The notes: generated by a model not told the origin, from the letters alone. Counted from the first letter of the stretch, positions 5,670 through 15,778 are shown. The stretch: 64,000 bases of DNA from Prevotella sp. (GCA_021636625.1 JAJWLX010000008.1:1-64000); one strand, 5' to 3'. Numbers and translations are program-made.

Positions 5670-7808
5670 ATGCCTATGCTGAATATTGCAGAATATTTTC
5701 CAATTACCGACCCTACGCTGATCTTCTTCGTAGTGCTCCTCATCATCCTCTTTGCCCCTATCATCATGGGTAAGCTCCGAATCCCCCATATCATCGGAAT
5801 GGTGCTGGCGGGTATCCTCGTGGGCAAATACGGACTGAACATCCTGGAACGAGATGCATCTTTCGAGCTGTTCGGCAAGGTGGGACTCTACTACATTATG
5901 TTCCTCGCCGCCCTGGAGATGGACATGGAGGGTATGAAGAAAAACAAATCGCGGCTCATCATCTATGGTCTGCTCACCTGCTTCGTTCCCTTCTTCCTCA
6001 CCTTCGGCATGAGCATCTGGCTGCTGCACTATTCCACCAGGGCATCGTTTCTGCTGAGCTGCATCATGGCTTCCAATACCCTGATAGCCTACCCTATCGT
6101 TTCCAGATATGGTCTGCAGCAGAAACCGAGCGTTACGCTGAGCGTGGGTTCCAGCATGCTTTCGCTCCTGATAGCCCTCATCATGCTGGCGGGTCTCGTC
6201 GCCTCGTTCTCCAAGCACGACGGCGTTCTCTTCTGGCTTTTCTTCGCCGCCAAGTTTGCCGCATACTGCGGAGTCATGATATTCCTGATTCCTAGGTTAA
6301 CGAGATGGGTTCTGCGCCGGTACAGCGATTCGGTGATGCAGTTTATCTTCGTAATGGCGATGCTCTTCATGAGTGCGGCTCTCTCGCAGATGGTGGGCAT
6401 CGAGGGCGTGTTCGGGGCCTTCTTCGCTGGTCTGATATTAAATAGGTATATCCCGCACGTGTCTCCGCTGATGAACCGATTGGAGTTTACAGGCAATGCG
6501 CTCTTCATCCCTTACTTTTTGATAGGTGTAGGCATGCTCATCAACGTGGGACTGCTTTTCCAGGGCAGTCATATCCTTTGGGTCATCTTCTGCATCGTGT
6601 TCTTCGGAACCTTGGGAAAAGCCATCGCAGCCTATGCCGCCTGCTTCGGATTCCGGTTGCCGCTGTCATCGGGTCACATGATGTTCGGTTTGACTTCTGC
6701 CCATGCTGCCGGCAGTATCGCCATGGTGATGGTGGGTATGAACATCCTGGTGGGACCTAACACCTATCTGGTGAACGATGACATGCTGAATGGTGTGGTG
6801 ATGATGATTCTCTGTACCTGTATCATCTCTTCGATGCTCACCGACTGGAGTTCCAGAAAGATTATCCTCCGCGACAAGGAGTTGCCTGATGCCGAAGATA
6901 CCAAGAAGGCAAGCGATGAGAAGATTCTCATACCGGTGAAGTATCCGGAATATGCCGATAATCTGATGAACCTTGCCTTCCTGGTGAGAAACCAGAAGCT
7001 GAACAGAGGACTGGTCTGCCTGAACGTAGTGTATGATGACAAGGATATGCGATACAAGCAGGAACTGGGTCGACAGCTGCTGGATCATTGCAGTCAGCTT
7101 GCCGCAGCCACCGACGTGATGACGCAGACGCAGGTTCGCATTGCAGCCAACATCGCCAACGGCATCAAGCATGCCTTCAACGAGTTTCAGTGTTCAGAAA
7201 TCATCATCGGTATGCACATGCATCCGGAGGTTTCGCCTAAGTTCTGGGGAGAGTTTCATCAGAGTCTCTTCAATGGTCTGAGCCGTCAGATCATCATGGC
7301 ACGCATCAAGCAGCCGCTCAATACCATTCGCCGAATACAGGTGGCAGTACCATCGAGGGCTGAGTTTGAACCGGGTTTCTACCGCTGGGTAGAGAGATTG
7401 GCGCGACTGTCAGGCAATCTGGATTGCCGCATCCAGTTCCACGGCAGGGAGGAGACCCTGGCACTCATCAATGAGTACATCACCAACCGACATCAGGAAG
7501 TAAGAGCCGAATACACCCTGATGCAGCATTGGAACGAGATGCCTCAGCTTGCCTCCCACATGAGCAAGAACCATCTCTTTGTGGTGGTGACAGCCCGCAA
7601 GGGTACGGTATCCCACAAGTCGGCATTGGAACGATTGCCGGAAGAGCTCACCCGCTTCTTCTCGGGCACCAATCTGATGATTATCTTCCCTGACCAGCAC
7701 GGAGATTCATCGGGCAATGTACTGACATTTGCCGAGCCTCAGCACCAGGAGGAAATCAGTGCCTACGTGGCATTCAACCAATGGTTCAAAAAGAAATTCA
7801 GAAAATAA
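5670..7808 (+). CDS. CPA2-type cation/proton antiporter with cytoplasmic sensor tail
   Basis: This 712-residue protein has about 12 transmembrane helices in residues 10-390, in the pattern of the Na+/H+ exchanger (KefB/GerN) family. RIPHIIGMVLAGILVGKYGL is the typical first re-entrant region, and GVFGAFFAGLILNRYIPH and LTSAHAAGSIAMVMVG are conserved later helices. Residues from about 420 to the end are soluble and resemble universal-stress-protein-like tails (ILIPVKYPEYADNLMNLA) rather than the TrkA-N domain of KefB. It would exchange Na+ or K+ for H+ across the inner membrane. A second ATG lies two codons downstream (5676). It is transcribed alone and ends at a bidirectional terminator. Confidence 0.87.
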   Translation: MPMLNIAEYFPITDPTLIFFVVLLIILFAPIIMGKLRIPHIIGMVLAGILVGKYGLNILERDASFELFGKVGLYYIMFLAALEMDMEGMKKNKSRLIIYGLLTCFVPFFLTFGMSIWLLHYSTRASFLLSCIMASNTLIAYPIVSRYGLQQKPSVTLSVGSSMLSLLIALIMLAGLVASFSKHDGVLFWLFFAAKFAAYCGVMIFLIPRLTRWVLRRYSDSVMQFIFVMAMLFMSAALSQMVGIEGVFGAFFAGLILNRYIPHVSPLMNRLEFTGNALFIPYFLIGVGMLINVGLLFQGSHILWVIFCIVFFGTLGKAIAAYAACFGFRLPLSSGHMMFGLTSAHAAGSIAMVMVGMNILVGPNTYLVNDDMLNGVVMMILCTCIISSMLTDWSSRKIILRDKELPDAEDTKKASDEKILIPVKYPEYADNLMNLAFLVRNQKLNRGLVCLNVVYDDKDMRYKQELGRQLLDHCSQLAAATDVMTQTQVRIAANIANGIKHAFNEFQCSEIIIGMHMHPEVSPKFWGEFHQSLFNGLSRQIIMARIKQPLNTIRRIQVAVPSRAEFEPGFYRWVERLARLSGNLDCRIQFHGREETLALINEYITNRHQEVRAEYTLMQHWNEMPQLASHMSKNHLFVVVTARKGTVSHKSALERLPEELTRFFSGTNLMIIFPDQHGDSSGNVLTFAEPQHQEEISAYVAFNQWFKKKFRK

Positions 7809-7821
7809 AGAGAAAACAAAG

Positions 7822-7868
7822 GATACTAAAAAAAGGTCGCCAGCATTTTGGCGACCTTTTTTAGTATC
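7822..7868. terminator. Bidirectional terminator
   Basis: The arm GATACTAAAAAAAGGTCGCC pairs with its complement across a short loop (AGCATTTT). It has A/T runs on both sides, so it serves both the antiporter (+) and the GH2 operon (-). Confidence 0.85.
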
Positions 7869-7872
7869 ATAT

Positions 7873-10341
7873 TTATTTCGTATTCAAAACCAGTTTCTTG
7901 GCTTTCATCTTTTCACCAGCTACCGAAAGTTCTATCTTTCCTGGCTTATCGCCTGCTCTCAATATCACGAGAGCGGAACCCTGGAAGAGATTGCGCTGAA
8001 TGGTCTTCTCCAACTGGGTCTTTCCGATATGAAGTTCATCAGATGTGATGTTTCCATTATCCACCGCCACGATATTCGCATCGCCCTTCACCTGGAAGGT
8101 CAACTTATCGAAAGCCTTGGCATCCTTCACGTTCAGCACTCTTCTACCCTTTTTATCCACGGCATAGATGCGAACATGCATCAGATCCTTACCATCCGCA
8201 TGCCAGTTTTCAGCATCAGGCACCAACTTCAAGGCAACAGCCTCGCCCGTAGTCTCTATCTGATGACGTGCCACCACCTTGCCGTTCTTTCTGGCTACAG
8301 CCAGAAGCGCACCCGGTGCATAGGCGATGTCATCCCATTTGATGCGGGCACGGAGCTTAGGGTCGTTACTGTTCTTCTTCACACCCAGACTCTTGCCATT
8401 GAGGAAGAGTTCCACCTCGTCGCCATTGGTATAGGTGTAGAGCGAAACCTGCTCGCCTGCCTCACGGTTCCAGTTTTCTGAGAGCTTTCCGGCAGAAACA
8501 TTGATGCCATTCCACTGGATATTGCCGCCCGACTTCTCGATAACACCGATGTGAACGGTTGGCTCATCCTTAAACATACTCTTCACGAAATAAGCATCCG
8601 GCTTTGGCTGGAGAGAAAGATCGAACACACCCTGGTTCCAACCCTTAACCGGCCATCCCATACTCTCGCCCAGGTAATCGATGGCTCCCCAATAAGCCAG
8701 ACCCAACACCTTGTCACGGTCCATCTCATAGAAGTTTGGTCCCATCGCAGCCACACTCGCCTCGCTCTGATAGAAGGTCTTTTCAGGATAGCGCTTCATA
8801 TCACCTGGGAAGTACATATAGCGATAGTTGTAGGAGTTTACCTCGGTTGCCACCGCCAGATCGGCAGGAATGGAATCGGTCTCGATGTTGCGGTAGCGGG
8901 GATGCATCGCCACGGTAGTCAGTCGAGTATCATCATATCGGTGCAGCAACTCCTTCTGGATTTTATAGGCGGTAACGCCCCAATCATTGAAAGGCAGATT
9001 GCTGTATTGCTGCAACTCGTTACCCAGACTCCAAAGGATAACCGACGGATGGTTTCTATCTCGCTTTACCCATTCCGGAATGTCTTTCTGCCAAAGGCTC
9101 TCCCACTCCACTCTGCCGCCGGCATACTGGGTAAGCCATTTGTCGTAAAGTTCATCCACCACCAGGATGCCATACTTATCGCAAAGCTTCAGGAAATCCT
9201 CGCTATATGGATTATGAGAAGAGCGGATATGGTTCATACCGAACTCCTTGATCAGCTTGAGTCGCTTCTCGATGGCACGAGGATAGGCAGCTGCACCCAG
9301 GGCACCGAGGGTATGATGGTTGGCATAGCCCTTCAGCAAGACCTTCTTGCCATTCACGAGCAATCCCTTCTTAGAATTCAGTTCGATGGTACGCACGCCA
9401 AACTGTTCTTTAATCTGATCAGCTACCTTTCCATCCTGATTATAGAGTGTCACCTCGGCAGTATATAAATAAGGTGTATCTGGCGACCACAGTTGGGCGT
9501 TCTCCAGAGAGATGGCAGGCAACTCATATTCTCTATCACGCCATTTGGCATTGAAATCGATGTTATTCTTCTGTAGAGCCACCACCTTGCCATCGGCATC
9601 CAGAATACGAACCTCTACAGGAATAACAGCCTTTCCCTGTCCTTTTGCCAGCTTCTGCTGGTTGATAATCTCTGCCTTGATTTTCACCTCTTTGTTTTCC
9701 TGGGTGCGGATAAAGAGCGGATGGCGAGGGAAGTACAGATCCTTGTCGGTGATGATGAGATTGACATCACGATAGAGACCGGCACCCGTAAACCAACGGG
9801 AATTGTTAGGATTGCGGGTATCTGCCTTGACGGTTATCTCGTTAGCCTCGCCCCATTTCAGGAGTTTACTCAGGTCGATATCGAAACCGAGGTACCCATA
9901 ATCGGTACCTCCGATACGCTTTCCATTTAGATAGACATCTCCCACCAGCATGATGCCCTGGAAATCGAGCACGATGCGCTTTCCCTTCCATTCATCCTTC
10001 GGAGTCAACTGATAGCGATACCAGCCGATGCCCATCTCCTTAAAGCCACGCGGACTCAATCGGCTGCGCACATTGCTTCCGGCATCACTATTGTCAGGAC
10101 GCTCGCTGGCATCCGGAGCCACCCAATCCTGTCCTATCAGGAAATCATGTGGCAGATTCACCACATCATCCCCGCTCTGGGTTGATTTCAACTCAGCTAT
10201 GTTCTTCACATCTCCGCGATGGAACTGCCATCCCTGGTTGATACTGATTGTATCGCGCACCGCTGCATCAGCCGAAAGGGTTCCCACCAAAGGCAAACCG
10301 CCCAGCAGCAACGAGGCGAAAAGTATTGTCTTTTTATTCAT
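7873..10341 (-). CDS. Glycoside hydrolase family 2, secreted (beta-galactosidase-like)
   Basis: This 822-residue protein has a signal peptide (MNKKTILFASLLLGG..., cleaved near residue 27). I chose this ATG because the signal peptide follows it directly; an in-frame ATG 11 codons upstream gives a poorer start. The GH2 order is sugar-binding sandwich (WYRYQLTPKDEWKGKRIVLDF), immunoglobulin-like domain, TIM barrel from about 330, and C-terminal DUF4982-like and beta-sandwich domains. HIRSSHNPYSEDFL is the barrel signature. The acid/base is Glu442 in LWSLGNEL and the nucleophile is Glu527 in YQSEAS. In an RG-I locus it probably removes beta-linked galactose from side chains, though beta-glucuronidase or other GH2 activities cannot be excluded. 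It is the last gene of the PL11-CE12-CE12-GH2 run. Confidence 0.88.
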   Translation of the reverse strand: MNKKTILFASLLLGGLPLVGTLSADAAVRDTISINQGWQFHRGDVKNIAELKSTQSGDDVVNLPHDFLIGQDWVAPDASERPDNSDAGSNVRSRLSPRGFKEMGIGWYRYQLTPKDEWKGKRIVLDFQGIMLVGDVYLNGKRIGGTDYGYLGFDIDLSKLLKWGEANEITVKADTRNPNNSRWFTGAGLYRDVNLIITDKDLYFPRHPLFIRTQENKEVKIKAEIINQQKLAKGQGKAVIPVEVRILDADGKVVALQKNNIDFNAKWRDREYELPAISLENAQLWSPDTPYLYTAEVTLYNQDGKVADQIKEQFGVRTIELNSKKGLLVNGKKVLLKGYANHHTLGALGAAAYPRAIEKRLKLIKEFGMNHIRSSHNPYSEDFLKLCDKYGILVVDELYDKWLTQYAGGRVEWESLWQKDIPEWVKRDRNHPSVILWSLGNELQQYSNLPFNDWGVTAYKIQKELLHRYDDTRLTTVAMHPRYRNIETDSIPADLAVATEVNSYNYRYMYFPGDMKRYPEKTFYQSEASVAAMGPNFYEMDRDKVLGLAYWGAIDYLGESMGWPVKGWNQGVFDLSLQPKPDAYFVKSMFKDEPTVHIGVIEKSGGNIQWNGINVSAGKLSENWNREAGEQVSLYTYTNGDEVELFLNGKSLGVKKNSNDPKLRARIKWDDIAYAPGALLAVARKNGKVVARHQIETTGEAVALKLVPDAENWHADGKDLMHVRIYAVDKKGRRVLNVKDAKAFDKLTFQVKGDANIVAVDNGNITSDELHIGKTQLEKTIQRNLFQGSALVILRAGDKPGKIELSVAGEKMKAKKLVLNTK

Positions 10342-10387
10342 TCCAAATTCATTTAATATGAGATCTTGAAGCAAAAGAACTAATCAT

Positions 10388-10423
10388 AAAGTTCAATGTT
10401 CAAAGCTCAAAGTTCAATGTTTT
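10388..10423. repeat. Short direct repeat, 21-bp period
   Basis: AAAGTTCAATGTT occurs at 10388 and again at 10409, with a partial CAAAGCTC between them. It lies in the 87-bp gap between the GH2 and CE12 genes. Confidence 0.4.
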
Positions 10424-10428
10424 AAGTA

Positions 10429-11685
10429 TTAATTTCCGTCTGGCTTGGTTACATCCTGATTCACGGATGGATACCATACGAATTGATTGAAATCATCTGG
10501 CTGGGCAGGATTGAAATCCTTCCAGTCAGCACGAAGATACTTCACGATAGGCAGATTGAGCTGTTTCATGCCCATCACCACCATCTTAGCCACCTCGTAG
10601 GCTCCGTATGGATTGAAGTGGGTGTTATCCTCCAGAGCCTTAGTCTGGTTGGGATAAGTATTTGCCGGATAGTGAACCAGCGACTTCTTGCTGTTCTCAT
10701 AACCCAAAGTCTCGAAGAAAGTGCGGGTCATATCGTGGAGTTCGATGACTGGAACATTCTCTCTCTTAGCCACAGCTCTCATGGCATCAGGATAATCCTT
10801 ATGAGTCTCCTGAATCTTGCTATGGGTAGCCTCATCGAAGAAGCGACGCTGAGTAGGAGTTACGAAGATGATGTTGCCCCCCTTCTTGCGGACCTCATCG
10901 ATGAACTTCTTCAGATTATAAGAGAAGTTATACCAGGCACCACTGCCTGCAGACTTCTCCTTCTGGTCGTTATGTCCGAACTCACAAATCACGTAGTCGC
11001 CCTTCTTCATCATCAACAACACCTTGTCCAGACGGTTGGAAGCAAGGAAGGAACCTGCTGTCAATCCGCTTTCGGCATGGTTTGAGATAGCCACCTCCGG
11101 ACCAAACCAGCGAGTCACCATCTGTCCCCAGGAAGCGTATGGCTCTGTAAACTGATCTACTACCGTAGAGTTGCCGCAGAGGAAAACGGTGGTGGTTTCA
11201 GCAGGAGCCGGTTCCACCTTGATGCTCTTTACTGCTGGGGCAGCACCAGTAAACTCCAAGGTCAGCTTCTCATCCCAGGTAAACGTCTCCTTCTCGCGAG
11301 GTTTGATCTTTACGTTCATTTTATCGGTAATATAAGGAGAACGCTTGTTCACGATGAAGGAGAAAGTCTTGAACTCCCCCTTCCTGGTGCTCACCTCATC
11401 GAGCATCAATCTTCGGTTTTCGGCACGAACCACAGTCTTGCCCGCCTTCTTTTTAGAACCAAGCACCACGGTGACCTTATAGTTGCCATCTGCCACCTTC
11501 ACGGAATAGAAGAAAGGCGCATTGCTCTTTGCCTTTGGAGCAGCCAAGATGTCATATCCCTGACCCTTCTCAGCAGAATAGACAGGCTGCGCCTTCAACA
11601 TATCAATATCAAAAGTCTGGGCATTGGCGGCTACCGTAGAAGCCAGCGCCAGCAGACTGGTAAATAAAAAATTTCTTGTCTTCAT
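10429..11685 (-). CDS. Rhamnogalacturonan acetylesterase, CE12 (SGNH/GDSL)
   Basis: This 418-residue secreted protein has a signal peptide ending at ANAQ (about residue 23). Residues 25-155 form a beta-rich accessory domain (SVKVADGNYKVTVVLG). The SGNH hydrolase domain follows. Block I is FLCGNSTV with nucleophile Ser173, block III is EFGHND, and block V is DNTHFNPYGAYEVA with the Asp-x-x-His pair. The family (RhgT/YesT type) removes acetyl groups from galacturonate in the RG-I backbone, opening it to the lyase encoded two genes upstream. It lies 36 bp downstream of a double-domain relative. Confidence 0.9.
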   Translation of the reverse strand: MKTRNFLFTSLLALASTVAANAQTFDIDMLKAQPVYSAEKGQGYDILAAPKAKSNAPFFYSVKVADGNYKVTVVLGSKKKAGKTVVRAENRRLMLDEVSTRKGEFKTFSFIVNKRSPYITDKMNVKIKPREKETFTWDEKLTLEFTGAAPAVKSIKVEPAPAETTTVFLCGNSTVVDQFTEPYASWGQMVTRWFGPEVAISNHAESGLTAGSFLASNRLDKVLLMMKKGDYVICEFGHNDQKEKSAGSGAWYNFSYNLKKFIDEVRKKGGNIIFVTPTQRRFFDEATHSKIQETHKDYPDAMRAVAKRENVPVIELHDMTRTFFETLGYENSKKSLVHYPANTYPNQTKALEDNTHFNPYGAYEVAKMVVMGMKQLNLPIVKYLRADWKDFNPAQPDDFNQFVWYPSVNQDVTKPDGN

Positions 11686-11721
11686 TTGTTTCTTCTATTA
11701 AAACAACCTTATTCCAATGCT

Positions 11722-13338
11722 TTACTTCAGATACTTCGCCAAAGGACTCTTCATCTTCTTCAAGCCCTTAGCCACGCACTTGGCATTGTGCTGGGCACCC
11801 TTCAGACTGGTGTGGGTATGATCCTTCTTGTAATAAGCCTTCACCTTTTCCTTACCTATCTTATCATAAGAATCGGCAGCGATGTTGTGGAGGTCGAGGA
11901 AGGCAACGCCTGTCTCTGCAACGATTTCGCGATACCACTTGCCGTAGGTATCGTTTCGGCGCTCCATCTTTCCGTTAGGCCACTTGTTGCGAGGAGTCAG
12001 GGAAACGAGGATTGGGGTAGCACCCTTCTCACGTACATCCTGGATAAACTTCTTGAGATACCAGCCGAAAGAATAAACCACCTCATACTGCTTGCTCTCT
12101 TCCATCTGATAAACATGACAAGTATCCTTGGCACAAGGAATAGAACCGCGCATCTTCTTATCGGTCAAGGAACAGATGTCGTTGTGACCGAACTCGATGA
12201 GCACGTAGTCGCCTGGCTGAAGACTGTTATATACCTTATCCCATCTTCCCTCGTTGAGATAAGAACGGGAACTGCGCCCCGCCTTGGCTGCATTCACGCA
12301 GGTAATCTTCTTAGGATTGAAGATGGTATAAGCCTGAGAGCCCCAGCCCCACATGCCGTCTTCGTCCTTATCGGCATTCTTTACGGTACTGTCTCCGGTG
12401 AAGAAGACGACCGGTTTGCCCGGTTCGCGCTTGAAATTCTCTACCGGCAAAGCCACATTGATCATCATCGCCTGCAAAGGAGCCAGACTTGGGTCCTTGC
12501 TCTCTGCCAATCCCTCAGCAGCCGAACGGGCATTCATCATCGCGCCGAAGCGAGAGGTATGGATATGGTCTGTGAAGAAATGATATTTCTCCTTCCAATG
12601 ACCATAGCTATCGAGCTTGGCTGCCGAAATCTCGTTCAGATCTACGAAAGGAACTCCTTCCTGCTCAGCCACCTGCTTTGCCCACAAGCCGAAAGTCTTG
12701 TTCACACGGACAATCTTATCGTTTTCATCGTAGGCATCACGTGGAGTCAGCGACATCAGGATAGGATGAGCACCCAGCGCCTTGCAGTCGTTGATGTATT
12801 TGCGCATGTATTCGCCGTAAGTATAGACGGTTTCCTTCACGCCTGTCTCCTTGATGGTGACATTGAGCGAATCCTTGCCGATGCCAGGGATGCTGGCACG
12901 TGCCCTGCCGCTATCGTATGGTCCATTATCGTTATGACCGATGGAGATGATCACCCAGTCGCCAGCCTTAATGCCCTTGCGCACATCCGGCCAAAGACGG
13001 TTGTAGAAGGTACGGCTGCTCATTCCTCCGAGCGCCTGGTTTTCTACCGTAATCTTGTTGGCATCGAAGAACTCGTGCTCGTAGTATCCCCAGCCCCACT
13101 GACCATTGTTACCATTACCCAGTGTGCCATTGCGCATCGTAGAGTTACCTATCAGGAAGAGTACCGGATTATTGCCCTTGCGACTGGTTCCCGGTTGGAT
13201 TCGGGCGGTCATCGCCTTGTTCAGGCTATCTACGGTATTGTCGATAACCTTATTGACATCTTCCATCGGCTTTGCCACCTGGGCAAAGGAAGCTGTAGTT
13301 GCCGCCATCAATGAGAAGGCGAATAATATTCTTTTCAT
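11722..13338 (-). CDS. Two-domain rhamnogalacturonan acetylesterase (CE12 x 2)
   Basis: This 538-residue secreted protein has a signal peptide (MKRILFAFSLMAATTASFAQ). It carries two complete SGNH domains. The first has FLIGNSTMRNG (Ser66), ISIGHNDNGP and DHIHTSRFGA. The second has FFTGDSTVKNA (Ser near residue 320), IEFGHND and DHTHTSLKGA. Both therefore keep the serine, the glycine/asparagine oxyanion residues and the Asp-His pair. Similar double CE12 proteins occur in Bacteroidetes pectin loci. The domains may prefer different acetyl positions (inference). It probably forms one operon with PL11, CE12 and GH2. Confidence 0.9.
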   Translation of the reverse strand: MKRILFAFSLMAATTASFAQVAKPMEDVNKVIDNTVDSLNKAMTARIQPGTSRKGNNPVLFLIGNSTMRNGTLGNGNNGQWGWGYYEHEFFDANKITVENQALGGMSSRTFYNRLWPDVRKGIKAGDWVIISIGHNDNGPYDSGRARASIPGIGKDSLNVTIKETGVKETVYTYGEYMRKYINDCKALGAHPILMSLTPRDAYDENDKIVRVNKTFGLWAKQVAEQEGVPFVDLNEISAAKLDSYGHWKEKYHFFTDHIHTSRFGAMMNARSAAEGLAESKDPSLAPLQAMMINVALPVENFKREPGKPVVFFTGDSTVKNADKDEDGMWGWGSQAYTIFNPKKITCVNAAKAGRSSRSYLNEGRWDKVYNSLQPGDYVLIEFGHNDICSLTDKKMRGSIPCAKDTCHVYQMEESKQYEVVYSFGWYLKKFIQDVREKGATPILVSLTPRNKWPNGKMERRNDTYGKWYREIVAETGVAFLDLHNIAADSYDKIGKEKVKAYYKKDHTHTSLKGAQHNAKCVAKGLKKMKSPLAKYLK

Positions 13339-13444
13339 ATCCTTTATCGCTTTATATCTTATATTCTCTGTATTTCCTTATATCTTAATAAACGTATCAG
13401 ATACATCTCTATTTTGTCAGAATCTCTTTTTTTATTTCAAATTC

Positions 13445-15559
13445 TTATTTCTGAATCTTTTCTGCATGATCGGGCAGATAATACCCCAGATGCGGAGGCT
13501 GGTTATAGCCTACATTCTGCCAAGCCACTCCCATCCGATAGATATGGTCGTGCATCAGGGTTGGAACCCGATAGTCCGTAGGGATATTGGTGGTGAAGAT
13601 ATTGAGATGCGAGGCATCGCTCTTATCCCAATAGATGACTTCCTCTCGCCAGTCGCCGAAGAGATCAGCCTGTAGATTAGGAGTCGCCTTCGACCAGTTG
13701 CAACTCACCGAGTTGCCCATCTCATACAGTTGCTTGCCATTGCTCAAAGGCAACGCCACCGCTTCCTTTCCGTTCCATTTCTGGAGATAAGGAGGGAAAT
13801 GAGGAGGACGGCCGTTTGCCAGAAGTTCATCCTGCAAGTCACCATCCCAATAGATTCGGAAGTTCATTGCCGGCATTCTGGAAACAGCTTTGAAACTCGT
13901 TTTCTCATTACTTCCGAAATGATCAGCTTCATGATTCTTCTTATAGGATAAAGATGTTTCTGCCGAAACAGTCTTACCCTTGATGTCTCTTACAACAGGA
14001 GCATCCGAACACCAAAGTTCATATCCCCGATGCTGGGCATCGATATCAGCAGCCAATCCTCTTCCGGTATCATCCTTATCGAGTGTACGGAACAGGATTT
14101 CGCCTGTTCGTGCATCCCGAAGATCAGAACCGTAGGGATATTCTTCGTGTACCATATAATATTCCAATCCCGGTCGGTCGGGATCCAGATCGGCAAGATG
14201 CTGCGCATCGCCATGTCCCAATCCGGTAGAATACAACAAGGTTCCATCATGGTTGATGGCTGCAGATCCGTAGGTAATCTCGTCACATCCATCCCCATCC
14301 ACATCGCCCACAGCCAGACTGTGAGCACCCTGGGCATAAGCCGTATTCTTACATCCATGAGCCTCCTTCAGTACCTTTCCATCGGCATCGGTTACCTTCC
14401 AGTCGTTGGGAGTCAGCGAAGCATGGAGCCATTTGGTCTTGAGTTCCTTTCCGTCGAAATCTACCGCCCAGAGATAAGAGCGGGTATAATAGCCACGGCA
14501 CATCACGGCACTTGGTTGCTTGTCGGTACCCTCCAGGAATGCCACACCGGCAAGGTATCGCTCGCCACGGTTGCCATAGTTGTTCTTATCGCCCCAGACT
14601 GAAGAATAGGCAGGGAATCCGCTCTCCAGATGCTCTCCCTCTTCCACCTGCCGGCCTGTACCGAAGGCTCGGTTGGGCTGATACCAGATGGTATGCATCG
14701 CCTTTCCGGTTTCGCCATTAAAGACTGTAAGCAGTTCGGGACCTGCCATAATGCGACCTCTCGAATTGCGATAATCGGCAGCATTGTCCAGTTCTCGGAT
14801 TCCGGCATCCGTAGCCGCATCGCTCACAAACTTTCCCTTGGCATCTACCGAACCCATCGATGTCTTGCAGATCATCTCCGCCTTGCCATCGCCATCGAAA
14901 TCATAGACCAGGAACTGGGTATAGTGAGCACCGGCACGGATATTCTTACCCAGATTGATGCGCCAGAGTTGGGTTCCATCCAGCTTATAGCAGTCGAAGA
15001 TGACCTCTCCCGTATAGCCGTCATGCGAATTGTCATGCGAATTGGTTGGATCCCATTTCAGGATGATTTCATATTCTCCATCCCCATCCACATCGCCCAC
15101 GCTACAGTCGTTGGGGGTATATTCGTAGGATTTTCCATCGGGAGTGACACCGCCGACAGGACGGTTAATGGGCATGGAGCGATAGAGATCGTTCCATGGC
15201 TTCACCGCCTTAGAAACTTCTCTTTCAGCCGGAGCATCCTTCCTGGGTTCTTTCTGATAAGTGATGATCCGATAGGTATTGGCAGAGGAACCTTTCCGGT
15301 CTGTATAATTGGTCAGCTTCACCTGATGGGCGATAATCTTTCCATCCCTCTCCACATCGAAGCATACGTGTTTGCTATCCGTACCCAGCAATCGCCAACT
15401 GAGGAAGATTCCCTGGTTCTGGGCAGGCAAAGCCACCAAGCCACGGTCCAGCTTCTCCATCTGCGATACCGGAGTCTGTCCTTGTGCATGGAGATGAGAG
15501 CAGGGAGCCATACTCAGCACCATACTCATCATCGGAAATAACATTTGTTTGATTTGCAT
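13445..15559 (-). CDS. Rhamnogalacturonan endolyase, PL11
   Basis: This 704-residue secreted protein has a signal peptide (cleaved near AQG, residue 27). MEKLDRGLVALPAQNQGIFLSWRLLGTD is the PL11 N-terminal domain, followed by the eight-bladed propeller with repeated calcium-binding loops (VGDVDGDGEYEI, VYDFDGDGKAEM, VGDVDGDGCDEI). The C-terminus LMHDHIYRMGVAWQNVGYNQPPHLGYYLPD is nearly invariant in the family. YesW/YesX-type PL11 enzymes cleave the rhamnose-galacturonate backbone by beta-elimination using Ca2+. It is the first gene of the enzyme run. A terminator after susD separates it from susCD, and it has its own -7 box at 15593-15600. Confidence 0.93.
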   Translation of the reverse strand: MQIKQMLFPMMSMVLSMAPCSHLHAQGQTPVSQMEKLDRGLVALPAQNQGIFLSWRLLGTDSKHVCFDVERDGKIIAHQVKLTNYTDRKGSSANTYRIITYQKEPRKDAPAEREVSKAVKPWNDLYRSMPINRPVGGVTPDGKSYEYTPNDCSVGDVDGDGEYEIILKWDPTNSHDNSHDGYTGEVIFDCYKLDGTQLWRINLGKNIRAGAHYTQFLVYDFDGDGKAEMICKTSMGSVDAKGKFVSDAATDAGIRELDNAADYRNSRGRIMAGPELLTVFNGETGKAMHTIWYQPNRAFGTGRQVEEGEHLESGFPAYSSVWGDKNNYGNRGERYLAGVAFLEGTDKQPSAVMCRGYYTRSYLWAVDFDGKELKTKWLHASLTPNDWKVTDADGKVLKEAHGCKNTAYAQGAHSLAVGDVDGDGCDEITYGSAAINHDGTLLYSTGLGHGDAQHLADLDPDRPGLEYYMVHEEYPYGSDLRDARTGEILFRTLDKDDTGRGLAADIDAQHRGYELWCSDAPVVRDIKGKTVSAETSLSYKKNHEADHFGSNEKTSFKAVSRMPAMNFRIYWDGDLQDELLANGRPPHFPPYLQKWNGKEAVALPLSNGKQLYEMGNSVSCNWSKATPNLQADLFGDWREEVIYWDKSDASHLNIFTTNIPTDYRVPTLMHDHIYRMGVAWQNVGYNQPPHLGYYLPDHAEKIQK

Positions 15560-15592
15560 GATGATAGTTGTTTATTGTTTTATATTCTGCTA

Positions 15593-15600
15593 CAAAAGTA
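15593..15600 (-). promoter_or_regulatory. -7 box upstream of PL11
   Basis: The minus strand reads TACTTTTG, 34 nt before the PL11 ATG. No -33 match was found, as expected for an activator-dependent promoter. Confidence 0.45.
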
Positions 15601-15691
15601 CACATAATCCGATTCATCTACCTAGTAATATTATCCAAAGAAGCGAACTATCATACAATTCTCCATTATTCCATTCTTACAGTTTGCTGTA

Positions 15692-15742
15692 TGAGAAGAA
15701 AAAAGAGCGATACCTTCTACCGAGAGAAAGATACCGCTCTTC
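15692..15742 (-). terminator. Terminator after susD
   Basis: On the minus strand AAGAGCGGTA pairs with TATCGCTCTT over a loop of about 17 nt, followed by TTTTC. It lies 37 bp past the SusD stop. Confidence 0.65.
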
Positions 15743-15778
15743 AACATATAATCATTAACCTATCCTATAGATATTCGA

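Noticed and set aside
11686..13314. Long open frame of 542 codons on the plus strand opposite the double CE12 gene
   Set aside because: It is antisense to a gene with two complete SGNH active sites; it has no recognisable domain and no promoter, and it arises from the codon bias of the real gene.
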